Notes under the pieces: model-generated | Database searches by the model: none | Told to the model about the DNA's origin: nothing | What the model saw: only the letters and a program-made list of their open reading frames with translations | Shown here: positions 1-12,968 of the stretch, piece by piece | Numbering within the stretch: position 1 is the first letter of the stretch | Layout of the letters: every line of letters starts with the position of its first letter | Program-made: the position numbers and the translations under genes | From: Dirofilaria immitis | Taxonomy: Eukaryota > Nematoda > Chromadorea > Rhabditida > Onchocercidae | Reading direction: 5' to 3' | Length of the DNA: 64,000 bases | NCBI GenBank assembly: GCA_024305405.1 | Contig: JAKNDB010000087.1 | Coordinates: 310,001 to 374,000 of the forward strand

Positions 1-2389
1 TTGCGGGTATTTCTCGAAGTCCAACATTGGCCATTGCATATATGATGAGGCGAAATAATTGGACATCCGAACAAGCATATAGGTTTGTTTCGGAACAGTA
101 TCTGAATCATTTCAGTTACTTTTGATCCTGGAGTTATGCTTCAGGCTGGCCATTGTTGATCGTATGTTCAAGCAAACATGGATTTACGCATGTGTCCTGA
201 TGATTACGTATTTATTTATATGATACGTGAATACATGTGTGTTTATATCGCGCATACATCTGTCATGTGCAACAAAATCTGGATTTATCAGTATACGGAT
301 GTTTTATGATTGTATGCACTTATACAGAACGTAAAAACGTATACCGTCCAAATACGTGTCATGCGCAGTATCATCTTCGGAATTTAAAATAATTGTGTGC
401 ACCTCTATACGGCACATTGGACACGTATGCTATATTGTACAAACATGTGCAGCAGCGTCATCCAGACTTAGCGGCTTTGATATGGTTAATGTACAAGTTC
501 ATATAGGGAGGGTATCGCAAGCATTTAAATTTTATAAGGAGAAAATTTTTTCTAATCCAGAAGATTTTCAGTTTAGATGAACTTAATAGTTACAGGTATG
601 TGAAGGAGCGTAGACCATCTATTTCTCCGAATTTCAATTTCATGGGTCAGTTATTGGAATATGAGGCACGGTTACGAGAGAAGAATGATACGAGCTTAAC
701 ATCTAAATCCAATGATAGCAGCACTGCCATTTCAACATCCTTCTTCTCAATATCTTCTCTTTCGAATTCTGATTCGTCTGATGATGTTCGTACAGTTCAG
801 GTAATATTGATATGCTTTGGAAAGTGTTTTTGCTGAAATCATAAAAATTGTATTTCATTTCGAAGAATCAGAGTGTTTAATTTATATTCAGATGGTAAAA
901 ATCTGTGAGTAAAATGAATATAGAGTATCACTTCGAAATTTTTTGTAAAAACAGGAGTTTTGATGTTCGATATTTCGGAAATATTTAGAAAACATTATAT
1001 TATGTCAGTCGATCAAGGCTGATTTTAAAGTGTCCTTTAAAAATAACTTTGGATTGCGATGTAATAGTCGATGGGAAGGAAAGATTATCTGTTAGACTGC
1101 ATAAATTAGTACATATTTAGGAATGTGATAGCACTGGGAATATTTCAAAGCTAGAGAAATCAATCAGTTGCGGCACATTATCTCATAAAATATCGTCATA
1201 TAAACCGCAAAGTTTCTGGGACAGCGATTGTAGTCAGCCATCTTCAAAAACCAACGAAAATGGTAAACGTGTGATGGAACCAACATATGAGCATTTACTG
1301 GATCGACCGAGAGTATTGGATGGATTAAAATCCAGGAAGGCTTTGAGTATACCAGAAAAGGTAGATGAGGTATGGGATTATATTATAATAAAGTGTTGCT
1401 GTGTCTTTTTATTCATTTCTTTTCGAACTTAAAAAAATTAATCAGAAAAATAGTGTTTCGTTATCTATTTTCTATAAAATAGTTTTTCCAAAATTAAAAA
1501 AGTGTATCAAAAAGCACAATGTTGCTTCATTTATTATTTCTGTTTCTGTTTGCTGTGCCGAAAAATTCTAAAAATTAATTTTGTAGCGCATATATAATTT
1601 ATAGGGACACTTATTTCTATTCTTACAGGATTTGCCATCGCCGTCAACGGAATTGCAGAAATTGTCATTTACACATTCATCAGACACATCGAATTCAGCA
1701 TCAAATCCACTCTTTTGAGCAGTAGTTACGCGGATAAATCTTCCGTATTGATGAATCCACTAATTCCATCAACTTCTCAGATGGGACATTATTCAGCCGA
1801 GAATTTGAGATTTGACTCGTGCGATCGTTTATCGCTCACATTACCTTTCACTACTTGTAGTCGTAGCAGAAGTTGTCGGGCAGCAGTGGGTCACAAGTTT
1901 TTGACACGTATTAGCCATTATCTTCGAAAAGGAACGTGTCATGTAAAGCATAATAGGAATATTACTATTGGTAATTTGGCTAAATCTAGCATTGTTGGGC
2001 AGAAATCGATAGTTGCATCAATTGCATCAATTCCATCTATAATTCCTTCGTGTTCGTCATCGTCCGCAGATAACGACAGCGATATATCTTCGTCAAATTC
2101 TCCAATAGATATGATGAGATCGCATAGCGTTACATCTTTGGAGAAGACTGATAAAAATGCAATGGTTTCTACGGCATCACGTGCATTTCAAGCATTGCGT
2201 AGACGGCGAGTGATTGAGCATCAACAGCAAGATCGTTCTCACTTTATTGCTGCAACTGTTGCTGAGGATAGTAATAACAACAGTAATATTAATAATGCAG
2301 AATCAGTTATCGAATCATCAAGAACATTTCATGAAACTGATTGTGATTCCATCAGTTCTGCGAGCTCTTTAGAAATTTTGGTTCAATAG
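1..2389 (+). CDS. vhp-1: Dual-specificity MAP kinase phosphatase, VHP-1 / DUSP8/16 type (5' truncated by window)
   Basis: Removes phosphate from Thr and Tyr of JNK/p38-class MAP kinases. The first bases (3-82) read AGISRSPTLAIAYMMRR, the end of the phosphatase signature loop, so the catalytic Cys lies just left of the window. Exon 596-800 joins in phase and reads KERRPSISPNFNFMGQLLE, the hallmark end of the MKP catalytic domain. Exons 1121-1369 and 1629 onward encode the Ser-rich tail typical of the long DUSP8/16/VHP-1 subfamily. In exon 1629 the in-phase frame meets TGA at 1716, while a clearly coding Ser/Thr/Arg-rich frame continues to a TAG at 2387-2389. One extra T in the run at 1713-1716 joins the two frames. 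I therefore place the end at 2389; a genuine stop at 1718 is the alternative. It converges on the USP22-like gene. Family assignment is firm; the VHP-1 orthology is inferred from the motif and the long tail. Confidence 0.85.
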
Positions 2390-3987
2390 AAGCCATGGTC
2401 AGTGTTTTTCCTTCGGTTGGATTCAATTTTTTTTTTGTCGTTCAATAATTCGACATTATTGCGAAGTGCTAAGCAATTATATTACTATCGAATGAAGTAT
2501 GTTGGTCGATGAGAAGATTAGAGGACGGATAAGTTTGGATTTCTTCGAAACAAGAAATGGCTCGAAAAAGCTTAGTTATGTAGTAGTAAATGGAGCGTAG
2601 CATATTTTAAATTGGTTGCTTAATATGAAATTTGAGATTAGTTTTTTCAGTCGAGTTCCTGATATTATTTGTTGATAGGATGATCCAGAAATTTATTCCC
2701 ATAGGGAATAAATTTTCCTGTTTTGAAGAAATAGGAAGAAAACAATCACTAAAATTTTTAACTTTTAAATAATCCAATAATACTAAAAGACAGTTTCTTT
2801 TCTTTTCATTCTTGAAAAACTTCGAACAGAATGCGAAAGTTGTTAATATTATTGCTTAAAATATGAAATATGAAATTTGCCGATTACAGTAATTTTCTGA
2901 TGCTTTCGAAACGAATGGCAAATAATTGCTACTATTGTACAGTGATTATTGATGTCTTGTCATTGTTGTCATCTCAAACTTCAAATCTCATAACAGTGTT
3001 CAAAAAAAAGAATAACTATACATTGGAAGGATTATAGGTCCCAAATTTATCTGAATAAAAAAAATTACGACCATTAATTAGTTTTAATTGTGGAGAAAAT
3101 TTCTTAATGTTAATAATATTTTTCTCATCTTTCATTGTAATTGATTATAGTAGTGGCAGTCATAATGATGAAATGTTTCATTCCATTCAATACTTAATTT
3201 AAAAAAAAATTCTTTTAAATTGATCTGATTCGTTATAAATCATACAGAATTTAAGTAGTGCTTTCTCTCTTTTATTTTGGTGCTTTCATATTACGAAAAT
3301 GTTTTTTCTTTAATTTTTTTTTATAAAGGGATTTATTATTGCAAATGCATACTATGTTATTTTTGTAATGATATTTGGCACTGGTTCAAAGTGCATGGTA
3401 AAGAACAAGGAAATAATTGATATAATCATGATCATGATAGAATTTCTTGTTTAATTTTTCGACTAAATTAGGTAACAATGGGCTTGGATTCTTCGTTCAG
3501 TAAGAAATTCTTTTTCCTTGATGGAAAGGAAGGACTATTATGAAAGCACATACTATATCACAGCTTGTTCTCTATATCTTGTGAGCTAAACAAAAGATTT
3601 GAACGGGTTGTCTTGCTATACCAAACCAAATATATATGTATATATGTTTACATGTATCACAATTTTTATGCTCGAAAGAGAAAATAATTATGAAAGTTAA
3701 AACAGTGTTCGCACGCTATGAACATGAAATGAAAATTTGAAAGAATGAATGACATTTTGGAATTTCCGTTACCTAAATAAAAACTATGTGTTTATAAAAA
3801 CCTAACTTGGATGCATTCAAGAAATCGCTCCATTTAAGAAGAAATGATGGAGACGGTATAAATATTATGAATTTCAGAAAAAAAGTAATGATGACTGATT
3901 CTTAGCTGCACTTTAAAATTATCATTTTCTTCTTGAAGTTTTTCTATTTAAAACCTAATTGAGTGGATGATTTAAAAAGCCAGAGAA
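2390..3987. other. Convergent intergenic region, 3' UTRs
   Basis: AT-rich DNA between the ends of two converging genes (phosphatase on +, deubiquitinase on -). It probably holds both 3' UTRs. No coding segment, RNA gene or repeat was recognised. Confidence 0.5.
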
Positions 3988-6900
3988 TTAGTCACTACCT
4001 TGATTAATAATAATCAGCATGACATTTATGATAAAACAATAAGTAGCCTTGGGAAGAGAGGACTCGTTCCGTGGGTACTTTGTAACTTTTTGATCGTCAC
4101 ACTGAAACCACTGGTTACGTTGATGCCGAATATAGCACGTATAATGGCCACTTTCCATCGTTCCCAAGTGATTTACAACTGCAAATAGTTCGTATCTGAA
4201 ATAATTTATCATCGCTTAATGTCTACTACCGTTTACTGTGAAGTAATCAAATCAGAACAGAAGAAAAATAATATTATCCGATAGTTATTCTAGGGCATTC
4301 CATCTATGAATCATGCCAGTAATGAAAACAAATTTCTATTCGCATTTACATGCACGCAAATTAGGTTGCTAATGAGTATTGCGAATAAATGTGCCATATT
4401 GGGCTCAACTATCGACAGTGGTTAGCATTTCTTAATTGCAATTTCAATAATAGATAATCTAAACTAAATGTATAGTTTATTTAAATTCTTTTGGCGATAA
4501 AGCCATACTTATTTCGATTTGTTATTAGCAAGTCGGTGACTATACTAGTTTTGCTATCCGGAACACCGGTAGAGCGCTCGCGAAATGAAGCCGTGAACGG
4601 TGTCATATCAATAAATTGCGGATATTTGATCTTAGTGTCCATTTTCTTTCGATCATTGTGACTATGTTCAAAACGCTTTAAATGAAAACAGGCAACCATT
4701 GGAAGAGTTTTTAGGGTAAGCTGTTTCGTTGACTCCTCATATGTCTCACAGCGAGCACATTTCGTCTTTGCATTGCTTCCCAAATGTTCAGGCATTATAT
4801 ACCTGAAAATATATATCTGATTTTATACCTGAAACTAAATTATTAAATTTATGACTCGATTCACAACAGACTTTTTATTTCGCTTTTTGAAAAAGATATG
4901 ATTTACCTATGTAAGCAATCCTCCAAAGTAATTTGTTGCGGTAAACCAGAGCTGCTACTAGGTGAGCGTAACACTTCTTGTGCCACATCAAGTGATATAT
5001 CCCAGAATGGATCGACAGTTGTTGAAACACATCTGAATATCTCTGTTAAGCTAATCAACCTAAGATAATTAGCCTATTTTAATATTTTCTGCTTATCATC
5101 ATTTCCTTGGGAATAACTTTCGCTTTCAAAATTCAATCTATAATTTAAAAATATGAACGATAAGCGCACCCACAAATTGAACATGTGAGATCAGATTGCA
5201 GTTTGCCGGTAAAGATCCAATCAATAATACAGTTGCATTCGTTTGGCGTAGAGGGAAGTGAACTGCCTATAAGAAAAAATGCAATAATACTAGGAAAATC
5301 AAAATTGATAAGATTAAAAAGTATTAACAGGGCCAAGAAACTAACTTCCGGAATGTCGATGAAGCACATCAAGAGCTGCAATAAAGAATTCATGTGCGTC
5401 CTGTTGTTCATAACCAGCCAAATGCCTAGCATGTGTCCAAACGAGATTCAAAAATCGATTCGGTTTGTAAGGTGTAACATCACCTTTGTAAAACTCCTAA
5501 ATTTTTGAATAAATAAAACCGGCATTGGCCAAAAACAAGAGCATGCTTTTTGATGACAGCAACAAGATATATGATATATATTATCAGTGAGGTACTGGTG
5601 GAAATAAAACAAAGTATTTTAATATACTCCGATAGCTATTGCCTTGATAGCTAGATACACAATGTCTAATGAAATAGTTGCAACTGCAGTCAATTATCAA
5701 AGAAAAGAAATTTGCGAGATAGTTTCAGTTGAAGAACTAATAAAATCTACGGTTATTTTCTGTAATGAAAGGCTAAGTCATTCAGTCTCTTATAGCACCG
5801 CAGCAAATCTTTAGCAAGGAAATAGTCAATTTGATTCATTTCTGTGGAACTAAGGATTAATTAAAAGATGCTCAAGAATAGTTTGCTTTAGTTTATATCT
5901 AGTAAAACTTAAGAGAATAGTAGATGAGCACAAAACTTGTCGTTAAACACAGAATCACCTGGAAAGTATTTGCAAGTTCGCACATGAGACATTGAGCTTT
6001 GCTATGTGATGATGATGAAGCACAATGATGTTGATCAGTGAGGAAATAATCCTTTAGATGTGGTGTATGCACAATGGCTTGTATAATACAATTCATAAAA
6101 CATGTATTCCCCAAATTCACTAGTCCACGTAAACCTAAAAAAAATCTATATAAAAAAATGACAATAAAATCGCAAATATATAGATTTACGGAGATATCAT
6201 AGCTGCAATAAAAATTTTTCAAGCTAAAGTAATAGCTGATATAAGATCTAGATGATCTTTTTCTAGACTAAAAATTTAAACAATTTAGAATTCCCTATAA
6301 TTGATTTCATGATTGTAATATAACTGTTGTGTTAATAATTTGATCTATGTAATATCTAAAGAATCTTATATGAAGTTATCACATAATGGATAATAACAGA
6401 AACTAATCAGTTTAATGTTGGAAATTACCTCGGATACTGCTTTTTGAAAAACGAACCATCCGAGTAGGATCATCATGGCAAACAGCTACAACAGCTGCAC
6501 CCGGATACCATATACTCCGAGTACTTAAATTCAACGATCGTCGACAACCATTTTCCGCATCCCGTCGAGCATCTTCCATTTCACGATTGTATACAAAATC
6601 ACCACATTGATAACAATAAATAAAACCTGTTTCAACAGAAATTGCTGAAAATCGAAAAATAATTATTATTTAGAAAAGATTTAATTTCATAAATAAGATT
6701 ATTATTAGCTATAGATAAGAGAAAAATTATCTTACCGAAAAGATGTTCTTTGGTTGACAGATGATCGTGCATATGTGTTAAACAAGCAAATGTTGAACAT
6801 TGGCAACATGCGCACATTAATGCATTTAATCGTGTTTTACATTGAATACATCTAATATATCTAGCCTATAAATATTTATTGTCTAAGATTAATTGACAAA

Positions 6901-7409
6901 GAAAAATTGAAATACTAATAAGATAATTTATATCCGCGGTATTATAGTGATATCTCTAATTCAATAATAGAAATCTTTGATAAACTAGAGTAAATCGTTT
7001 TTATCATTCTATCATATCAATAAGTAAGAACAAATTTCTCAAATATTTTAATGAATGTAAAATTAATTTGAACCTTACTGTTATTCGATTTAAAAATCAC
7101 TCTTTGGATTTACCAAAACTTTTATAACAATTAATAACAACCACACAATTGGCATGTATGGAATTCTTATATGTATTAATATTTATGTTATATTACATGC
7201 CTTATACGAGATAAAATATCAAATACATTTTATTACTGTATACCAATCAATTAGTTAATTTAGTCAATCAATCGATTATGTCAGTCAAAACTCACATGAA
7301 CTTCCCGTGATTTAGAATTGTTGGGAAAGATAACTGCATAAACAACCTCATTAAGATTTTTCGATAATATTCGTCGATTTTTATCAATATGTTTACATGG
7401 ACTATTCAT
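3988..7409 (-). CDS. USP22: Ubiquitin carboxyl-terminal hydrolase, USP22/Ubp8 type (SAGA deubiquitinase)
   Basis: Cysteine protease that in other eukaryotes removes ubiquitin from histones H2B/H2A as the SAGA deubiquitinase module. Nine exons (7409-7296, 6865-6736, 6644-6429, 6134-5959, 5496-5346, 5266-5170, 5032-4907, 4802-4509, 4195-3988) join in phase and total 1512 bp, giving 503 aa, close to human USP22. The N-terminal UBP zinc finger starts CKHIDK and continues through RCIQCK, CACCQC and [10 protein letters not shown]. The catalytic Cys box is [13 protein letters not shown], followed by [37 protein letters not shown] and the catalytic His box [11 protein letters not shown], then WFQCDDQKV. 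The start was chosen because TTTAG lies 8 bases upstream of the ATG, a probable trans-splice acceptor. This is the one long gene here whose whole model needs no frame correction. Confidence 0.93.
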
Positions 7410-7416
7410 TGAACAC

Positions 7417-7422
7417 CTAAAG
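7417..7422 (-). promoter_or_regulatory. Probable spliced-leader (or 5' UTR) acceptor upstream of USP22
   Basis: On the minus strand the sequence reads CTTTAG|GTGTTCA then ATG. A T-rich AG 8 bases before the start codon is the usual form of a nematode trans-splice acceptor. cis-splicing from an upstream non-coding exon cannot be excluded. Confidence 0.45.
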
Positions 7423-8219
7423 ATGTACTATTTTTATATGATGAAGTTGAGAATGAATATTCCTTGTATCTATCAGAATATTCATAGTTGTGCTCTTATT
7501 TAATATCACTTTAATGTTGTCGTTGCTATTTATGGTCTTCGATTTTCCTACAGTTGAAATCGATTAATATTCAAATTTAGTTTCTAAGAGTTTTAGTAGC
7601 AAATTATTATTTTGGATATTTAGAAAACTACCAGCTATAATCATAGAAGACCAAATAACATTCGTATAATAGCCATAAAGAGGCAAAACCCTAATTTTCC
7701 AATTCAGTTCATGCGGATGCAGAAACCAATATTATGGAGCATAGCAAAATAATGCAGGATGTTCACTGCACAACCTGAATTATGACGTGATAGAATCAAT
7801 AGAAATGCAAAATCAACGCTGCCAAATGCCATAAAATAATTCTAAGATAGTTCATCACCACCGTAGGTTGAACCGACAAGAAATATTTAATACTATCATA
7901 CAAATGAGAGAAGAAACTTAAGCGGCAATCTTTGATCATAACAGTTAGCCTTCCAGGTTTGTTTTATTGCTATCATCTATTTATAGTAATATAAAAATAA
8001 GCATTGATGTAGTCAAACATTGATGTATCAAATTGTGAAACGAGACAAAATACTACAGTTTATTTGGCCGCAACAACAATTATTTCAAACATAAATACAG
8101 CCAACAAATGGAAAACAACGGTAAGATTTTGATAACACTTCAATAACTTAACCCTTCATATCTCACTTGAATAAAATGAGATGAACTGACCATATAAAAT
8201 ATAATAAATAGTGGGCACT
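7423..8219. other. Intergenic region between USP22 5' end and dnj-20 3' end
   Basis: AT-rich spacer between two minus-strand genes. It should hold the promoter of the USP22 gene and the 3' UTR of dnj-20. No coding exon was recognised. Confidence 0.4.
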
Positions 8220-11117
8220 TCATGATATCTGCAATCCATTGTAAACCTAAAAATTCAACAATAATTCAATAATATGTTCCAAATCTCATGAAAATCAAAA
8301 TAAGGTAGATATGGAAAAAATCTTGTCTAATCTCTACAACGGGATCAAGGAATGTTTTTAGTTTATTTGATAACGCTGAATTCTAGTATCAGTCTAGCTT
8401 CAAGCAATAAAATTACTATTTTGCCACTGTTTATAAATACAACCTTGACTGTGTGTGCACCATTTATATATTTCATTTACTCGTTATGCAGTGCTCAGTC
8501 GGTATAGTTTTTTACTTGGCATATGAGAACTGCTGGAGCAATTCTGTCGTGTTTTTTTTAACAATATTAGTGTATCGTATATAAAAAACTTGCTCAATGA
8601 TGAGAATAATTACTTAGTACTCATTCATGTTGTTTACCTATGAAATCATATTTGGAATTTTGATACTGAAGGAAATGTTACTATTCCCGCTCATTATCAC
8701 GGTTCTGTAATTGGTATTACTATAACTTTTATGAATTTTGTTTATTAGTATTACCAAAACTGAACTGTAAAAAGGTAAAAAGCTTTGTAGTAAAATTATA
8801 GGTTTATGTCTATGGATTTGAACATTTTCTCCATATCACTGGTCTTGCTTGACTTGGTGAGTGAAAAGTTTTCCAATTTTCAGGAAGACAACAACTTCAT
8901 CTTCAAGCTATTTAAAAAACGATACATCTGAAATTCTAAAATATGAAAGCATACTTTAGGTTGGAAAGATTCCTGTTTCAATAATGTTTTAACAATTTCT
9001 TTTTGTTCAGGAGTTAATTCACCACGAGGAAAATCGATATCGACAGTTATATAGAGAATTCCTTTCTTATTATTATTAGAATACGAAGGCAATCCTTCAT
9101 CTTTTTTCGGATTCGTGCTCCTGGCCAAGTTATCTTTTCACGAACAATCTACAAAATAAACGGTAACCCTATCCCATTTTATGAAACTACGGTAATTTAT
9201 TCATATTTCATGAAGATAAATTAATTAAAAACATTCTTTATAATTTTTTTAGCTTCTTAGTGTTAGTGCTTTTTAGCTTCTTAGTATCTACTGATGATTC
9301 AATCGACAGTTTTTCATTAATAACAAATAATGAAAAGAAGGTATTCGATAAAATTCATTTGAAGAAAAATGTTGGACTAAATTTTCTGATTAGAAATATA
9401 AAAAAATCATATTGTGTCTGAGAATACATTCGAGGAAGGAAATTAAATCTTTTTACTCACTTCAACTTTGTGACCGTCAAGATGAGTTATTTCCATTTTG
9501 AAGCCATTTAATGCATCTTCTAATGAAATGGTAACGTTGGTGTAGAGATCTATACCACGCCGCTCAAATATTGGGTGCTTCTCGATTTTGATCACAAATT
9601 TAAGATCACCCGGCTCACCTTCGATATGTGGTTCACCTTCACCTGAGAATGTCTGCGTTTGTCCTTCATCCACTCCCACTTCAACTTCCACCTAAAATAC
9701 TTTGAAATCGGAATAAGAATAAATTATAAGTGAAGGAAAACACTATTTATTTAATAATTATTGAGAAAACTGATTTCAAGTTTGTGTGTCACAATTTTAC
9801 AATTATGTGTGCAACAACGAGTTAAATGATTTTGCAAGCAGAGTTAATATTTTACGAAATCCACAACAAAAACTCGATACGCAAAAGAGACTTCGTAAAA
9901 ACTCCAAATACAAAGCAGCAAAATTATTTACGAATAAGAAATCAGAAATCAATCATAGTAACTATCATAGGAACAAATAATGATTTAAGATCGTTGAGTA
10001 GCAACATCTCTTATACTAAAATAAAATCTAAATTTCTAAATTAATAATATGATCACTGACAGAGTTGTTTTCCGTATTAAGATAACATACCTCGAGCATC
10101 CGTGTTTCCTGTACCAGCATAACATTCGGACATTCATCACATACTTTGACTTGAAACATTTGGAATCTACCAGCACCTAACTGTTCAGTACGCATTTCAT
10201 GACGACAGTTACATTTCCTTGTACCAGATGTCTGTTTATATGATGATTTTATCCTATAATGACATGAAATCTGCATTTAGACCTTTAAATAATATCATAA
10301 CCCAATATGAATCTGCAATAGTCCATTTGGCATCCTTTCATATATCATCAATCTATTATATTTGACTAACTTTACTAAGACTATTATTCCAACAGACGAA
10401 GCGTCTTGAGATGATTCTGGTTGAATATAGTCATGTCAAGATCAAATTATCCTCATCAATTATTTTAAAAATATGAACACTCGTTACGACATTAACCTTT
10501 TACTTCAACAAAATTTCCACTGTAAACTTCTTCAAGAGTAACCCATAAGTCCATAACCACATCAGCACCACGAAGTACTCCTTCTTCTCGCTGTCCATTA
10601 CCGCGAAAGAAATCGCCAAAGAATGAAGAAAACGGTTCATGGAAATTTCCACTATCACCATCACCTGTATTTTTTAAACCTTCCTCACCGTAACGATCAT
10701 ATATTTTCCTTTTCTTTTCATCGCTTAGAACCTATGAATAAGTTCGTTGAATATTATTCCATTCAATGCAATATTCATTGATATCAACAAAGATATCACC
10801 ATAGATATGAATGTTGCAGTAATTGAACAACAATCTGATAAATGTTTCAGCCAAATGTAAAAATTAAAACCGAAACATGTAAAAGATATACTAACTTCAT
10901 AAGCAGCACCTAAGTCTTGGAATTTTTCTTCTGCCAGCGGATCATCGCTTTGCTTATCGGGATGCAATTCTTTCGCCTGCATTCGATAAGCTTTCTTGAT
11001 TTGATTGAGATTTGCATTGCGTGGAACTTTTAAAATTTTGTAGAAATCTCGCCCAGCGCCTACCAGCATTAGCTGGTAGAAAAAATAAAGCGGTAAGAAG
11101 AGAAATGAAATATCCAT
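8220..11117 (-). CDS. dnj-20: ER-lumenal DnaJ co-chaperone ERdj3/DNAJB11
   Basis: Hsp40 partner of the ER chaperone BiP. Residues 1-22 form a hydrophobic signal peptide, followed by [13 protein letters not shown] and the J-domain HPD motif ([10 protein letters not shown]). Exons: 11117-10896, 10731-10497, 10253-10091, 9691-9461, 9148-8955 and a 27-bp terminal exon 8246-8220 encoding [12 protein letters not shown], matching the human C-terminus VYNGLQGY. The Cys-rich region includes [12 protein letters not shown] and [11 protein letters not shown]; substrate-binding segments include [34 protein letters not shown] and ITHLDGHKV. Two conserved joins need one extra A each: at the exon 2/3 border (run at 10498-10501) and before KKDEGLP (run at 9102-9107). 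With both the CDS is 1074 bp, 357 aa (human 358). It is divergent from eif-3.B. Confidence 0.93.
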
Positions 11118-12968
11118 TGGCTCATTACCCGTTATCCAAAATATTCAAATAATTATGAAGCAATTTTGCGAGGTAGATTGATGATCCTCTCTATAACGGC
11201 ATCGTTAACACCTGAGATTAGATATACTATATATGTTTTGTCTTCGAATAGCAAATTAACAACTTCTTATCTATTTTATGACAATCAAATTCCTCATGAA
11301 CCAAACCGGGAAAAATATATACGAGCGATACTAACTGAATTTTTTTCCACAAATTACTGGATAATATTTTCGTCCCTAAGAATTCAGTAATATTTCGAAT
11401 TTTCATAATGCTTTATTCGTGACATTTTTAAACGTCAGATATGGGTGAAAATTATTATAAGATGAACACATCCATTCTAATTTTCATACTTTTAAAACAC
11501 TTATTTCAGACTAACTATATGAAATTTATAACAAAAACGATCTATAACATGACTGTGCGGTGAGTGTAAATGAAAGCGTCACGTGGAAAATCCAGCACAT
11601 TCAGGAAAATATAACCATACAATGTTACCGATCTCGATATTTCGGAAATTTATATATAAAATATATTGACGAAGTCAAAAATCAAAAATTTAAATCCCGA
11701 AGGAAAAAATTTCCAAAGGAGAAATAATTAGCAAAAGTCGCCAGACGCACATCAAAGATAACGCTCAACATAATTACTAATCAAGCAATCAAAATTACTC
11801 GTCAGCATAAACAATATTTAACAGTATCATTACTGTCCGTATAAAATTGTGTTTGGAATAATATTTTTGGGCTGTTTCGTTAGTTGGTGGTGGCTTTTTT
11901 GATTTCTTTCATTTTGAATTTTATTTTTATGGCTTATTTTATCTTAAATTATAAAATATACATCAAAAAGTATGTTATATTTTTTCTCATATTTTTAAGA
12001 TTTATTGCAATTTTCGTTCTGAAATATTGTAAAAAATTTAAGTCAGAAACTAAAAATGAGAGTGGCGAAAAATTTTTAAATTTTTTAGTTTTTTTCATAT
12101 TTTATATGGTTTGCGTGTTTATTATCTCTTTACTTAAATAGCTAACTTGCTATTTTCATCTTTCATAATATTAATCAGTCATTACAATTTAACGATTTGA
12201 AAAATATGGTAAGAATGAAACGATATTTATTTGAATTGTGATCTGATCAGAGTAGCATAACGAGATAAAAAGCTCAAATAATGTGTAGGATGGTTGGTCG
12301 GTTAGTTGTTAAGTAAGAATGAGGAAGTGAAAACTGGCGGTTTATTTATGATGTTTCTTTAGGTTCTTGTGATGTTTTATTTATTGTAGGATGGAAAATG
12401 TCAAGAAAGTTTTATCAGTCTTGAATACTCTACAACTTTTAACGATGTGCTTATATATGTTATTTTATAAAAATTTTAAATAAATGATTAGCATTTAATG
12501 CTAGGTAGTTCATAAATTCCTTCATTAATTAAAATGCTCCATCTATATAAAATAATTCATAAAAATTTTTAAATAAATAATTATTAAGTAATTTGCACAA
12601 TGCTTACTTCATATCGTTTATCAGCAACATATGATAGATTTGCAAATAATTGGTCACTAATTAATGATTAGTGTTAACATATAATATACGATATACTTAA
12701 CTTAACTAATAATGAATAAATCATTAATAATTAATAAAATCATGTTGTTGTTTTACATTATATGTCTACTTTTCAGGAATTCTTCAAGTAAATCACTTAT
12801 ATTGTATACTTTCAAGCTATATTTTAATATGACATATTTGAATTGTACTTGCGAAATCATTTATGCAATTTCATTAGAATTATGTGTAATTTGAAATATT
12901 TTGGTGCGATAGTAGTTTTTACTTTTTTTTCAAGAAAAAAGCAAGATTTTTGATAGGAATTAAAGGGA
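11118..12968. other. Divergent intergenic region, likely promoters of dnj-20 and eif-3.B
   Basis: About 1.85 kb of AT-rich DNA between the starts of two divergent genes. It should hold both promoters. A short open frame at 11884-12141 is hydrophobic and Phe/Lys-rich, begins with TTG and looks like chance translation of AT-rich DNA. No RNA gene or conserved coding segment was found. Confidence 0.45.

Noticed and set aside
11884..12141. 85-residue hydrophobic open frame between dnj-20 and eif-3.B
   Set aside because: It starts with TTG, consists almost only of Phe, Ile, Leu and Lys as expected from AT-rich DNA, and has no family resemblance or splice context.
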